Assembly: GCF_004027225.2 (NCBI RefSeq)
Contig: NC_044278.2
Span: 53,831,411 to 53,895,410 of the forward strand
DNA length: 64,000 bases
Reading direction: 5' to 3'
Source: Strigops habroptila
Lineage: Eukaryota > Chordata > Aves > Psittaciformes > Psittacidae
The notes beneath the pieces were generated by a model, which worked only from the letters and a program-made list of their open reading frames with translations, searched no databases and was not told the DNA's origin. Every line of letters begins with the position of its first letter. The stretch's first letter is position 1. The position numbers and the translations under genes are program-made. This document shows, piece by piece, positions 47,529 to 59,300 of this stretch.

Positions 47529-50500
47529 GTCAGCGGCGCGGCCGACACCGGCGGGAGCGGGGAGCCGCGGGCAGCCCTTCACCCTTCCCCGCAGCTCCCC
47601 GCCAGGGCCCGGCCGGGCCGGGCCGGGGCAGAGGGAACGGCGTAAGGCGGGAAAGGCCGACCACGCGGAACAAAGGGCTGGCGCGGGGCCGGGGCCCGGC
47701 GGCGGGGGGTCACGTGTGCGGCGGGCGCCCGCGGCGGCGGGGAAGCCGGTTCCGCTATGCGGGGCGCGGCGTTGCGGCGGGGCGGGGCGGCGCGGCGTGA
47801 GGGGGCGGCTCCCGGTGTCACTTCCTGCCGTGCCGCGCCTGGCGCCAAGGGCGGCAGCGCGGCGCCATCTTGGTGACCTTCACGTGACGGCGCGGCCGGG
47901 CAGCGCATTGGCCCGGTGGCGGGGAGGGGCCTCGGGTGACCCCAGCGCGCGGGGCGCGGCCTAGTGTCCCAAGGTGACTCCCGCGACCTTCGCCGCGGTC
48001 GCCGGCGGGAGCGGCCCCGGGGGGGCACACCGGGCACGGGCACACGGCACAGCCGCCGGCGCTGTCGGTCCCCTTCCCATGCCGGCGGGAAGTCATCTCG
48101 GCGCAATGCGGGTCGCTGAGGCGCCCCCCGGCCCCGCCCCGTCAGTGAGGGTTGCCGGCTCTAGGTAGCGCCGACCTTCAGCCGCCTACCCTGTGCTTGC
48201 TTTTGCTCCTCACGGTCTGGTTTTGGCAAGTCCTGAGCTCTGAAGAAGCTGGGAAGCAATTTTAAGGCTCTTTCTGTTTCTTAGGGTGTTGGGTCTCCTG
48301 TACCCATGGTTCTGTCTTCACATGCGTTTTCTGTGTCACATTCTTTTGTGTGCGTGTAAACCTAGGCTTTTAATTCGTGAGAATTAAGCTAATTCTGAGT
48401 TCTTTGCTCTTCGCCAAAATATGAATAAATGGCAGTTCGTCTTAGCCTTAAGGTTCGGACTGACCCATGGGCTTTTGCTTGGAAGTTTGCCGTCACAGCT
48501 GGTTTACCGTGGCTAACAGGCTTAATCTGTGCACAACTGCTGCCAGGCATTCAAGCTTAACGTCAATTCATTTATAGTAGAAGCAGACTTACGCGTAGCT
48601 GTAGTGCACGCCTGTCAAGGCATACAGTCAAAATACCTATTTTTATTTGCAGGTACAACATGCAAGTAAACAAATTGCTGCTGACAAGCAGTACAAGGGT
48701 ATCATCGATTGTGTAGTGCGTATTCCAAAGGAGCAAGGAGTGCTGTCTTTCTGGCGGGGAAACCTGGCCAATGTCATCAGATACTTCCCAACTCAAGCTC
48801 TCAACTTTGCCTTCAAGGATAAGTATAAGCAGGTGTTCTTGGGAGGTGTAGACAAGCACACTCAATTCTGGAGGTATTTTGCTGGTAACCTGGCTTCTGG
48901 TGGTGCAGCTGGAGCCACTTCCCTCTGCTTTGTCTACCCCTTGGATTTTGCAAGAACCCGTTTGGCTGCTGATGTCGGAAAAGCTGGCGCAGACAGAGAA
49001 TTCTCTGGTCTAGGGGACTGTCTAGTCAAAATTACCAAGTCTGATGGTCTGCGTGGCTTGTACCAAGGGTTTAATGTCTCTGTCCAAGGCATCATCATCT
49101 ATAGAGCTGCCTACTTTGGGATCTATGATACAGCAAAAGGTAACATTTCAGAGGGAATCAGATAAACCTGTTTTCAGAATTATATTGTTTGTTTGTGTCT
49201 GTTGCTGGATGTTACCCTATGTCTGTACTAGCTATGTGGAGGTGGAGAGGAGATATCGGTGCCAGCTGCAGTGACACTGCAGTGTTGAAGGCAAAACTTG
49301 GGCATGTGTCGATGGCAGCAGGCTACTTTTCAAGTACTCCTGGTTTTGCACTTAAGTAATTGCAAAGCATGTTGGTTATCATACCAGTTATATTAAGTTA
49401 TTTTTTTGTTCATTATTGTGCTCGTGTTGGACTAATTCATATGTGTTTAGCTGAGTGGGTTTGAGAGGTGCTTTTACAAAGCACTCGTTTGTTAAGCTTT
49501 GACATTTGGGCATAAAGGTCATTGATACTGGCTTATAGTGACTTAGTGGCATTTCTTTCTACAAAGAGTAGGGAATAGTTAATTACTTCTCATGTCAGTT
49601 TGAAAATAATCCTGATGCTTAATTGTTACCTATTGATTACTGAGAAGAAAATCCGCAGAATTTCCTTAAATGTGTTTTATATTGCTTCAGCGTGTATAAA
49701 GTTTAGCAAGTGTCTTGTAATGTCAAAGTATGGCTTTACAATTTTCATAACAGTTTGTGTAGTAAAGTAGCTGTCATGCAGTGAGGGAACTGGAGGAGGA
49801 TGTACAAGATAAAAAGCTAATTCCTTGGTTTTTATTGCAGGCATGCTCCCAGATCCCAGAAATACGCATATTGTTATCAGTTGGATGATTGCCCAGACGG
49901 TGACTGCTGTGGCTGGTGTGGTCTCCTATCCTTTCGATACAGTGCGGCGTAGGATGATGATGCAGTCAGGGCGCAAAGGAGGTAGGCTGTTAATTTATGC
50001 AGTTCCTCAAGCAGCATTGACAAGATGAAGTTCTTTTTTCCTAATAGCCATCCCTCAGCATTACAGTTCCTTGTTCCATAAATCTGATTTAAGCTACATT
50101 ACATTTAAATGATCTGAGGAAATGCAGTAGGGCTCAACTTGCGGCGTTTGTCAGGAATTAGGCTGAGGACTTCTCATTATAGAAGATGAAATGGGCAAAT
50201 GCTTGCGATGACAGATTAAATTAAGGCAGTTAGGGCATAGTATAATTGCTGAAAAGAAGGCTTAGAGTTTTTATTTTGTGACTTAGCTTTTAATAACTAG
50301 GCAAGCAGATAGGAAGCTTTTCTATTGCCTGAACTGAGTATTGTGTTACAGTCTTAAAACGTGCTTTGTGACAATTGCAAAGCTGCAAGAGAAGTGAAGC
50401 AGGCCAGTTGTTAAAAACACATTAGGTACAATTATAGGAGTTAAAAATGACTCTGCTCTTTTTCTACAGCTGATATCATGTACTCTGGAACAATTGACTG

Positions 50501-50627
50501 CTGGAGGAAGATTGCGAGGGATGAGGGAGGAAAGGCGTTCTTCAAGGGTGCATGGTCCAATGTTCTCAGAGGCATGGGGGGTGCTTTTGTGCTTGTGCTG
50601 TATGATGAATTCAAGAAAGTCATTTAA
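47418..50627 (+). CDS. SLC25A6: ADP/ATP translocase 3 (mitochondrial carrier), gene span
   Basis: Four exons (47418-47528, 48653-49139, 49841-49981, 50470-50627) sum to 897 nt, 298 residues plus stop, exactly the length of vertebrate ANT proteins. The carrier exchanges cytosolic ADP for matrix ATP across the inner mitochondrial membrane. Three repeats of about 100 residues carry the signature PX[DE]XX[KR]: PIERVK at 28-33, PLDFAR near 133 and PFDTVR near 230, the last running into the RRRMMM nucleotide-carrier signature. The N-terminus [16 protein letters not shown] and the tail DEFKKVI fit ANT3 rather than ANT1 or ANT2; position between ASMTL and a cytokine receptor also identifies SLC25A6. 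GT-AG junctions and the exon layout (111, 487, 141, 158 nt) agree with the conserved ANT gene structure. The next gene lies on the opposite strand and converges on it. Confidence 0.96.
47701..47915 (+). promoter_or_regulatory. SLC25A6: Cluster of E-boxes, YY1-like site and inverted CCAAT in SLC25A6 intron 1
   Basis: CACGTG at 47710-47715 and again at 47881-47886 (cacgtgac, USF/MYC/TFE-type), gccatcttgg at 47864-47873 (complement of the YY1 core AAGATGGC) and attgg at 47907-47911. The dense cluster lies downstream of the start codon, inside the CpG island. It may be an internal enhancer or a second start region. Confidence 0.4.
48653..49139 (+). CDS. SLC25A6: SLC25A6 exon 2
   Basis: 487 nt, phase 0 to 1. 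Acceptor ttttatttgcag, donor GTAACA. Encodes [36 protein letters not shown] and the second signature [16 protein letters not shown], ending YDTAKG. Confidence 0.96.
49841..49981 (+). CDS. SLC25A6: SLC25A6 exon 3
   Basis: 141 nt, phase 1 to 1. Acceptor tttttattgcag, donor GTAGGC. Encodes [20 protein letters not shown] and [20 protein letters not shown], the third signature and the ANT-specific RRRMMM. Confidence 0.96.
50470..50627 (+). CDS. SLC25A6: SLC25A6 exon 4
   Basis: 158 nt with the TAA stop, phase 1 at its start. Acceptor ctttttctacag. Encodes [39 protein letters not shown] and the end DEFKKVI. Confidence 0.96.
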
Positions 50628-51076
50628 ACAGCCTAACTAGAATTGGAAATCAAGTTGAGCAGATCATGTAGAATAACTACCATTATGGACCATTGACCTT
50701 CAAGAAATTCCTGTGAGTCTTATTTATCGGAGCCAGATTATATTTGTAGATGGGGCTAGAAACTGACATAGAGGACTGATCCATTTCTTGGTAACATGCA
50801 TGAAGACACTGAATCTGTCAATTCAGTGTGGTGATCTTTGGTTTTTTTCAGCAATGAGTGGCATTGGTTCTGGGTCCAATTTAGGCAGAAGAAATTGTTT
50901 GCCTGTGGACCAGTCCGCAGTTTCAAGTCCCATCTTCTAGGACCATAAAATTGTATTTGAAAGTTCTTGCTAACAAATCATGTTCTTTTCCACTTGTACT
51001 GAAGCACTATGTACCATTTTGCACAGCTGAACATCTAGCAATTTTGTTCTTAAATTGGGGCATTTTGCTGTAAAAC

Positions 51077-51082
51077 AATAAA
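51077..51082 (+). terminator. SLC25A6: Polyadenylation signal of SLC25A6
   Basis: AATAAA in gtaaaacaataaacat, 450 nt after the stop. It is the first such hexamer downstream. Confidence 0.7.
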
Positions 51083-54000
51083 CATACTTACTCTGTCTGT
51101 GTTGAAATTATTACATAAAAGCTTTGGGAAAGCCTCTTTTCTTTGAAAACTTGTTTCAGATAATGGTTCCTCTGACACACTTACACTGCACTCTGTAACA
51201 GAATATTTAAAAAAAATAATTGAATGTGAGAACTTTGGGGGAGGGAAAGCATGGGTTATACTAGTAGAAACCAATCCCATTCTTTGTGCCTGATAGTGTA
51301 TGATGGGCTGCTGCAAGTGGCTTTTTGCATGATTCTTAAAAAATTTATTTGCAGCTCTTATGATTTAAAATGGGGTTTCCATTGTAGTGCTGGGAGAACC
51401 CAAAGTCTCAACGACAGTCAACAATTAGTACTCTTGCCCTTGGTAAAACAGCTTAAACTGAAACTTTTTTTCTTTTTTTTTTTTTTTTAATCAATATAGA
51501 AAGCAACGTGCTATTCATGCAAAAACCCAGGAACCTAGTAAATGCCTTCCACTCCTGAGTAACCTGTGTATTGTATTGTTGCTGCTATTTGGAGATGCTG
51601 ATTGTGCCATTCAGGATACTGTTTGGCCTGATCTGTAGCAGTGGTCAGTACCTCTCTGGAAGGTGAATTTTATCTGAAATGAGGCTCATTCCAAGAGGTG
51701 ATGGGGTGTATGCAGGGGAATATGTTTGCTTCTGTGTAACTGTAATAATAGATCAAGGTAGGTCAGCCTTCAATACTGATTGGTATCTAACTCTGGAGAT
51801 TGTCAGAAGACCAAAATTGGACTGATTTATTATCAATACTGCTATTTGAGATAATGTAATACCTATGTGCCGTTCTTCATATGTATATAATCTCTCTTTT
51901 GTATTTCGTAATCTGCAGATATGTGGTAGGGGGACGAGTAAAGGAAAACAAGGTGTTAATCTTCCAATCAGGTTTTTAAGAACTCCTTATATCTTAAGAA
52001 AAACTGTGTTACTGTATGAGTCATTGAAGGCTGACTGAGCTGTCTTGAGTTCTCTGTGTGCCTTCCGAGGTTGCTATTCAAGATGAAGTATTTAAATTAA
52101 CTACCTGGCTTTGCCTGATTATTACCTTCCTCACAAACATAATTTACCTTTCTCCTTTCGCTGTTTTGCAAGCACTGCTTTAACATCTGTGAGTGTAAGT
52201 ACATTACACAGCTACTTTGTGCACAGGCTAATAGCAAACCTTATGTACCTACTGCAAGTGGGGTTTATCCTGTTTGGTAATGGTAGCTCCCTTTTGGTGT
52301 GGGCGGGTCACTTGATGTTGACCTTGCCAATCAACTTGCTGATTCAGTTGTAATTCTATTGATTTTTGGGGCAAGGGAAGAGTTTTTGTAGCTAAATACA
52401 TTGCTTAGGTTTATTTTCTGTATCAGTGGCTTGAAAGGTGGAGATAATGACAGGATGCATCACACATCCTCACTACAAGCATGTGGTGGCCCAAGTTTTG
52501 TGAGGGAGAACCAAACCTGACAATTACTTGAGCAGCCTCTGAAAAGGGGAGGACATTTTTCACCCCACTTCCTCCTTCCCTTCCAGAACTAGTTTTTAAC
52601 CAGAAGAAACAGGAAAACAAAACAATGCAAGTGGAGATGTTTTGGTTTTAGTTTGGGGTTTTTTTTTGGTTTTGGTTTTTTTTTTTTTTTTTTAAGCAGA
52701 ACTGCAATTTACCTATGCTGTGTGTTCAGCATGTAGTACTTGGTGTTCCTTTTTTTTTTTCTTGGGGAGGGGGGTATATGGCTTGCATTAGTCATGCAGC
52801 AGCAATTTTCAACGTGTGATTATGCAGCGTGGGAACATGAGGCAAACAATAAATGAGACTTCTAAAAAAAAAAAAAGTGTTTGTTTTCTGCCTTATTGAA
52901 ACACTGAAATGTATTTATTTTGAATGGTATCTTTAACAGGAAACTATCTAGAAGAAAATAGTGGCTTCTAAAGCCTCTTTTTTGTTTTAAGGTATAGGAA
53001 ATGGGGCTTGCACCCTTTGAAAGGAATAAAATGCACTGGTGTGAGAAAATCTCTATATTTAAAATAGTTATTAAAACATTACAGATTTTATTCCAGTTCT
53101 CAACTGTTACACTGGATTTTTTTTTGAGGACTTACATACTGGAGTTGAGTCCATATTAATGTTGCAAAGGAAATACTGAGCACATGAAATGGCTGACTGG
53201 CAGCCCAGTATAAATAGTTACTTTTGACAAGTGTAATTTTAATTCCCATTTTTGTTTTGCATAAAACTAATTGAATGCTGTCTAACACTTTGATGTTGCT
53301 GGTTGGAAGGTTGAAGGACAACTTGAAACACATTTTGAATAGTTAAGTTTCTGAAAATACTCTGGGTAAGTAAAAATTACAAGCTGGTAAAATTAGTTAT
53401 GTGGCATTCCTAAGCAGTCAGTTCTATCATCTTGTAGGAAATTGTTCTGTTCAGAGGAAAGAAGTATGGCAGTGAAGGCAGAAATAACAAGTTTTTTCTG
53501 TGTTGTGGGAGAGAGGCCTTGTCTCGTGTGGTGAGGACAATCTTGGCTAGGTTAAAGCAAGTATTCACAGTAGGTGTTAGCAGAAAAGCTGCCAGGCATT
53601 GTATTTTTGACGAGTGAAATGATTTTTATTTATGATCTCCATTTTTTACTCTGCTCCATTTTAGGTGGATTTCCATGGGACAGGTGATCATATTCATTTT
53701 TTAGTCTGGTTTGAAGTATTCCTTTTTGTCAGGAGCATCCATGATTTTCTTTCATGTTGGGGAATCCAGCTGGGGAAACCAGGTGTGTTCTTTTTTGAAA
53801 GTTAGGTCATCTCTTCAACCACAGTTACTTCCTCGATACAACATTTTTTTGGTAAATTTACATATTCTGTCTAAAAAGGAAGAAAATTCTGTAACATGAG
53901 TAAGCGACAGAGTCACTTGACAATTGGAGAATGCTTCTAAATGTTAGGTAACACCAGTACCAAAGGCATTTCATCTTGCTGTTTTAACACATCAGAAATG

Positions 54001-56225
54001 CTTGCAAGGCAGGAGAAAACAGGTTTAAGGACAGGCCAAGAGAGCTGGCCTTGTTCAGCCTGGAGAAGGCTCAGGGGAGACCTTATAGCAGCCTTCCAGT
54101 ACCTAAAGGGGGCTCACAAAGCTGCAGAGGGACTTCTTATAAGGACATATAGTGACAGGACAAAGGGCTTTAAGCTGAAAGAGGGTAGATTTAGATTAGA
54201 CATTAGGAAGAAGTTCTTCTGTGTGAGGGTGGTGAGACACTGGAACAGGTTGCCCAGAGAAGCTATGTCTGGCCCATCTCTGGCAGTGTTCAAGGCCAGG
54301 CTGGATGGGGCTTTGAGCAACCTGGTCAAGCGGAAGGTGTCCCTGCCCATGGCAGGGGGGTTGGAACTAGATGATCTTATGGTCCTTTCCAACCCAAACC
54401 ATTCTGTGATTAAGTTTTGTTTGATGTTTAACATGTATGATCAGTACTAGCTATATAAGTCAGTGGAAGGAAGAAGAATAAAAGTTGATTTAAATGGTGG
54501 ACAGCCTTAACTGGGACAATAGAAAAACTGTAAGTATTGGCTGGGTTTTCTATACGTAGACACTAACTAGACTTGTAGAAAAAATAATTTGGTTGCTATC
54601 ATATGGTTTTATGTTGGTTAACCTGGAATTCTAAGAGCAGAAGTTTCTGGGCAAGGTCATAGTACTGATACAGTGCTTGGGGCTTAAAATACTGATGGGA
54701 GATATTTACAAATTGAATAAGTAGGAGGGATAGTACTGGTGGTGGAGGAGCAAGCTCGGTATCATATTGAGGGTATGTTACAGAACATCAAACCAGGATG
54801 TCTTGGTGGGGAATTTTGCCTAGGAAATCTGTGGGATTGGTAAGCACTGCAGGGGTTTGCGGTCAGGGTTTTTTGTCCTACTCTGCCATTCTTTGAGAAA
54901 AGAAATGCACGTGCACACAGAGTGTGTATTGCAAGTTCTTGGAATGCGTTTAATTCCAGAAAACAGGGAAAAGTAAGTATTGAAATATAGTTCTGAGTGA
55001 GGGTGAGGAAGCAAGCAATCTGAAGAGGCTGCAATTTTTGAAGGGCTGCTTGCTACTTTACTAGCTATTATCACTTATTTATATGATGGACTGTGGACTG
55101 CTGCTGCTCTGTAGCCTTAGCTCTGGCAGCTTGGTATGACCTGAGATATCAAGTATTTATGACTTAAGGTGTATGAGAAAACTCATCCAAGTTGCATCAC
55201 TACCTGCCTTCTATTAAAGCCAAAGATGGTAGGACTAAGCAAATGGATTAGGACAATGCGCTAGTATATAGGTACCAAAACTAGAGTGTTTTAGTAGCAA
55301 ATCTTTGAGGATTCTTTGTAAAGGATTGAAGGAAAATTTGTGTCACTTTTGAAAGCCTCATTAAAAAGGGTTGTTTTGCCCACTGAAATGCAATAAACAA
55401 CCAGCCTGATTTATTGACCTAAAGTACATCTTTGCTTTAGCCAGCTGATACAAAGCATTTCCTCCCTGTGCAAACACTATACAAACTATTGTTCAAATGG
55501 ATAAATTGGAAGAGAAGCATTAATGGTTTGAAGCTTGGTTGTCATGATGTGAAGGAAGACTGCAGGAGTTAGTTGCTGTTGGCACTATGCAAGTGTGTAA
55601 GATGCTGTAAACAGGAAAGGAATAAGGACAAGAAGCAATGGATTTTAAGTGCAGTAAAATAGGGCATTAAAAAAGTTTTTAAAAGTAAAGATAATTAAAC
55701 ATTAGAATAGACTGCATAGGGATGTTACAGAATATCGGTAAGACACAATTTCCATGAAACATCAAAACTGTCATAGCCAATCGTCTGCTGAAGCAAAGAG
55801 GAAGGCTAGTTAAGCTGTTGAGATTTTACAGCCGTGTTGATTTTCATGATTCAGTGCCACAGGTTTTTTACATGGGCGTAGGTCAGACTTATAAAATACA
55901 TGTTGACATTGCATTGTGATAATTGATATTTGAAAATGCTTCCTCATTTAGGTTATTTTCAGAGTATGAATAGCAACCTAGCAAAACTGCTACACACAGA
56001 AATTGCTGGTCTCAGTGTAAGTGACAACTCTGGTCTTAAAACATGGCTACGAATATATACAGCACTGGCATAGAGCATTTCTAGTTCCAAACCGGCATAC
56101 TTCATATGAGAGCAAATTGGTTTTTAATGTTCTAAATTTAACATTCATCTTTCTACGCCAGTTCTTCTAGTCTTTGGCCTGTTGTGATTTATAGTTAACA
56201 ACTTTGCATTGAAAAGAAATCATAC
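51083..56225. other. Interval between SLC25A6 and the last secure exon of the receptor gene
   Basis: Mostly AT-rich, with T runs at 51465-51488 and 52650-52694, further AATAAA hexamers on the plus strand (for example 52847 and 53024) and one CR1 copy (54025-54412). The 3' end of the minus-strand receptor should lie here. A phase-compatible terminal exon candidate is at 55281-55382, but its sequence does not match the family. Confidence 0.5.
54025..54412 (+). mobile_element. CR1 LINE 3' fragment
   Basis: Contains 'ggccttgttcagcctggaga', 'aggaagaagttcttctgtgt' and 'aaggccaggctggatggggc', ending 'ccaaaccattctgtgatta'. The open frame across it (53941-54450) is CR1-derived. Confidence 0.92.
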
Positions 56226-56307
56226 CTGGATATCTTCATCAGTTGATGCATTAAATTTGTCTCTTGGTTGTGGTATGGAAGAAAATATGCTCTTGAAATT
56301 GCAATAC
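56226..56307 (-). CDS. CSF2RA: Receptor exon with box1-like motif
   Basis: 82 nt, phase 2 to 0. Acceptor acccaaaaag (purine-rich, weak), donor GTATGA. Encodes [19 protein letters not shown] then ASTDEDIQ, aligning with the human juxtamembrane box1 region (RLFPPVPQIKDK). The first two prolines of box1 are replaced by serines. Confidence 0.75.
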
Positions 56308-59300
56308 CTTTTTGGGTAGAAAATGAGATTGTGAAGAAATTAAAAATACTGGTAATATAACTTATGCAAACATTTTGTGTTGTACCTCAAGGACATTTTT
56401 TACTTTCAAGATTGAACAGTTTTTGCTCTACAAATCACCAAGTAAAATATTTTGAGTGTAGACTGGAGGGTAACTATTATTATAGTTGTCACTTGGGTAA
56501 CTAAAATCTATGTTGTGGCGAGAGTCACAGTAGATACTATTAAACAATGACTTTGAATAAATCACATGGCATAACTTTCTTCCACCACTAAGTGTGAAGT
56601 TTTATCATAATAACAACACATTCATTTGTCCTGATTCCCCCTTGTCTGGTACTCTATGAAGCCAATGGCTTCCAAGTGATGTGGATGTTAATGCATAGAA
56701 GTAGGAACAGAGACATTTTAGCATGATCTGGTGGAATCGATCACTTACTTTAGCATCATTTCCCCCTTTTTTACTTGTGAATTTGTATGCCAAAGTGCCA
56801 TTCACAACAATACAGGTAGTAATACTTCATGACATGCTAATCAGATTATTTAAATTTATAGGTAGGAAGGGAGGAGGTAGAAGGAATGTGGTTTATATAT
56901 ATAAGAACATATATATAGAAGCAATACTATATCAGTAGTAAATCACTAAGGTTGATTTACCTTTTGAAAAGACAATATGGGAGCAGTGTCACTGAGATTG
57001 TTCCAAGTGCTATCAGAAATAAAATCACAAAAGGAAAGTAATCTTTCCCTTGACCTGAAACGCCCAAGACAGAGAAATATCTTAGTATACCTTTGTCATT
57101 GTCAGTAATAAATAAAAATTTCACCTATTTTTTTTTAATAATCTGAAGGATTGCAACTTGACTTGATGCACTTGATGCATTTTAAACCATTTCAAATATT
57201 TAAAATGTAGAGAATTAAGGGGAAAAAAAACAACAGAAAAGAAGAAACAGTCACAGAATGAATTACAGAACAAAAGTGGTGTAGAAGGACTGTTGAGGAA
57301 AGGGTGAAAAGGAAGATGCGGTAGAAAGGGGATGATATTCATGATAAAAACAGAACTGAAAGACAGCCTTAGCCCTTTGGACCAAAGACAAGACTGGGTC
57401 TGTCTCAGCCTGTTCCTGTAGCCCTGGCATCTTGAGTAACTGCTGCCTTTGCAATCATAGCTAATCAAAGGCTGCTATCAGCCTCCCTTGCCATTGTAAT
57501 GGAGCTTCTCCTCCACATTAATAATTTCCACCCAGTTTCTTCCATGTGATCGGGTAAGAATTAAGATTTTATTCGTATTTTGAAGTGGGAGAAAAGGAGG
57601 CGAACATGGTAATACCGAAAAAAAAGAAATAAAATAATACTTCAGTCTTACCAAACTCAAGGGGTTCACTCCATTCCCCCCAGTTTGAGCTTACAAGACA
57701 ATTTTTTCCACGTGCTCTGATTCTCAGAATGTACTTTTTTTCCTCATTGTAATTTTGGAATTCATATCTGTTGTTCCTTACCTAAAATCAAAACAATCAG
57801 ACTGTGCATTTCACCCCATAAACAAATATTTATAACGTCGGAGTTTAAATTCCTGATGCGGTTTTATAAAAAACTAATTTGTATGACTGTACGTACGTAC
57901 TAGTTAAATGTTCTTCTCCCCAAATGTAAAACTGTGATAAATTAGTTCACCTGCCACCGAATCTTTCTGTTTCTTTGAAGTTTAAAGTTGGGTTTTGAAG
58001 TTTATTGGGTCTTTATTTTATTATGCTTTAAGGACACTTATTTCCCCTATTCTTTTTTATGTATCCTAAAAATCCCATAACAGAAAGTTGAAACTGAAGT
58101 ACCCTGTAAATTCACCTTGCAGCCTTTACAGGGATTAATCACGCAAATGTTCCCCGGATGGTGTCTGTCTTTGCTAAGCAGACTTAATGTTTTTGAGACA
58201 ATCCACTAATAGATATGTATCATCTGGCCTCATGATACTTTCTACAAGGTATGGAATCTGCCAAGCTTAAGATGCTTCCAGGACTGAGAGGACCACTCAT
58301 TTTTTGGGGAAGACTCCGAATATCTCGGCATTCCCTCTGTCTAGCTGTTTGGAACTACAGTGGTATTTTTTCACCAACAGGCACAAGAAGGAGAATGTTT
58401 GCAATTTCTGTTAAGCAAATGTCACATCTGTCATAAGCAAAAGCTATTTGTGAGATAAAAGTATAAAATTTTGTGAAATGCATTGAAAAATCTGCTTCGT
58501 GTAAGCTACCCAATCCAAAAGGGATGTATTAAGTTTACACATGAAGATACCACAGGAACATATTTTCCTGAATTCTCATTGCTATATTGATATAAAAATT
58601 ATAGTTCTAGAAGTAAGTATATTTTATATAATGGTATTTAAATGCTTAAGTGGGCAGAAGCACGAATTTGTATAGGACAAGAATACTTACTCTTACAGGA
58701 GGATCCTTTTTCTCTTCTTTGGGTTCATCCTGCAAACCAAAGACAAACCTTCATTTTTATTATTTTCTTTTGTTCTCATTTTCTTGGTTATAAAGATCAC
58801 AAATAATTTTAAACTGGAAAAAAGTAATTGGATATTCTGCTCCAGTAATGTTCTAGAATATAGTACTTTATTACAGAGTTTTGGCTTCCTCCATTTCATT
58901 TTAGAATAGGAAGGAAACATGAATTATTTATGTTGATAGAGGCTTTATGCCCATGTGATGGGCTCATGGGCATATTAACACTGTGCATTCTCACCCAGCA
59001 GAAGTATATCCATTTTACACAAGCTATCAAATCATCCTCCAAATGCTGCAGATCTGGAAGCTATGATTTCACAATAGTTTGGTAACATGGGGAAGAAAAT
59101 TGATGTGAACAATAAATTCACCCTCCTTCCATTCAAAGTCTCTGTTAGACATCTGAGTGATCCGTACTCAGGGGCTTTCCCCAAAGTACTGTGAAAAGCA
59201 TCTTAAACATCCCATAGAATCAAAATTCAATTAACAAGAAGCAAATATTAACCTGGATCAAAGAACCTGAATATTTTGAAAATAAAAGAAAGGATAGGTT

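Larger units (their letters stand above)
46900..48150 (+). promoter_or_regulatory. SLC25A6: CpG island covering the SLC25A6 promoter, exon 1 and intron 1
   Basis: About 1.2 kb of CpG-dense sequence. Upstream of the ATG are a CCAAT box (47292-47296) and a GC box ggggcgggg (47307-47315), about 100-130 bp before the start codon. No TATA box is clear; catttagccc at 47331-47340 is at best weak. Confidence 0.75.

Noticed and set aside
46630-47964. Long 444-codon plus-strand open frame, with other long frames on both strands
   Set aside because: It crosses the SLC25A6 CpG island and reads exon 1 in the wrong frame. GC-rich DNA lacks stops; composition is Arg/Ala/Pro-rich with no domain.
53941-54450. 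169-codon open frame
   Set aside because: Derived from a CR1 3' end ([19 protein letters not shown]).
56740-56815. Possible receptor exon on the minus strand reading [16 protein letters not shown] before a GTAAGT
   Set aside because: No AG acceptor gives a matching phase, and the exon at 57652-57781 supplies this part of domain 2 with correct phase and the WSxWS-type box.
57478-57669. Minus-strand frame with [12 protein letters not shown] and [18 protein letters not shown], superficially like a receptor tail
   Set aside because: It lies between the domain 2 exon and the transmembrane exon, so it cannot be the cytoplasmic tail, and part of it overlaps the domain 2 exon boundary in another frame.
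58251-58436. 61-codon plus-strand frame with [10 protein letters not shown]
   Set aside because: Lies in a receptor intron, no splice or promoter context, no recognisable family; treated as chance.
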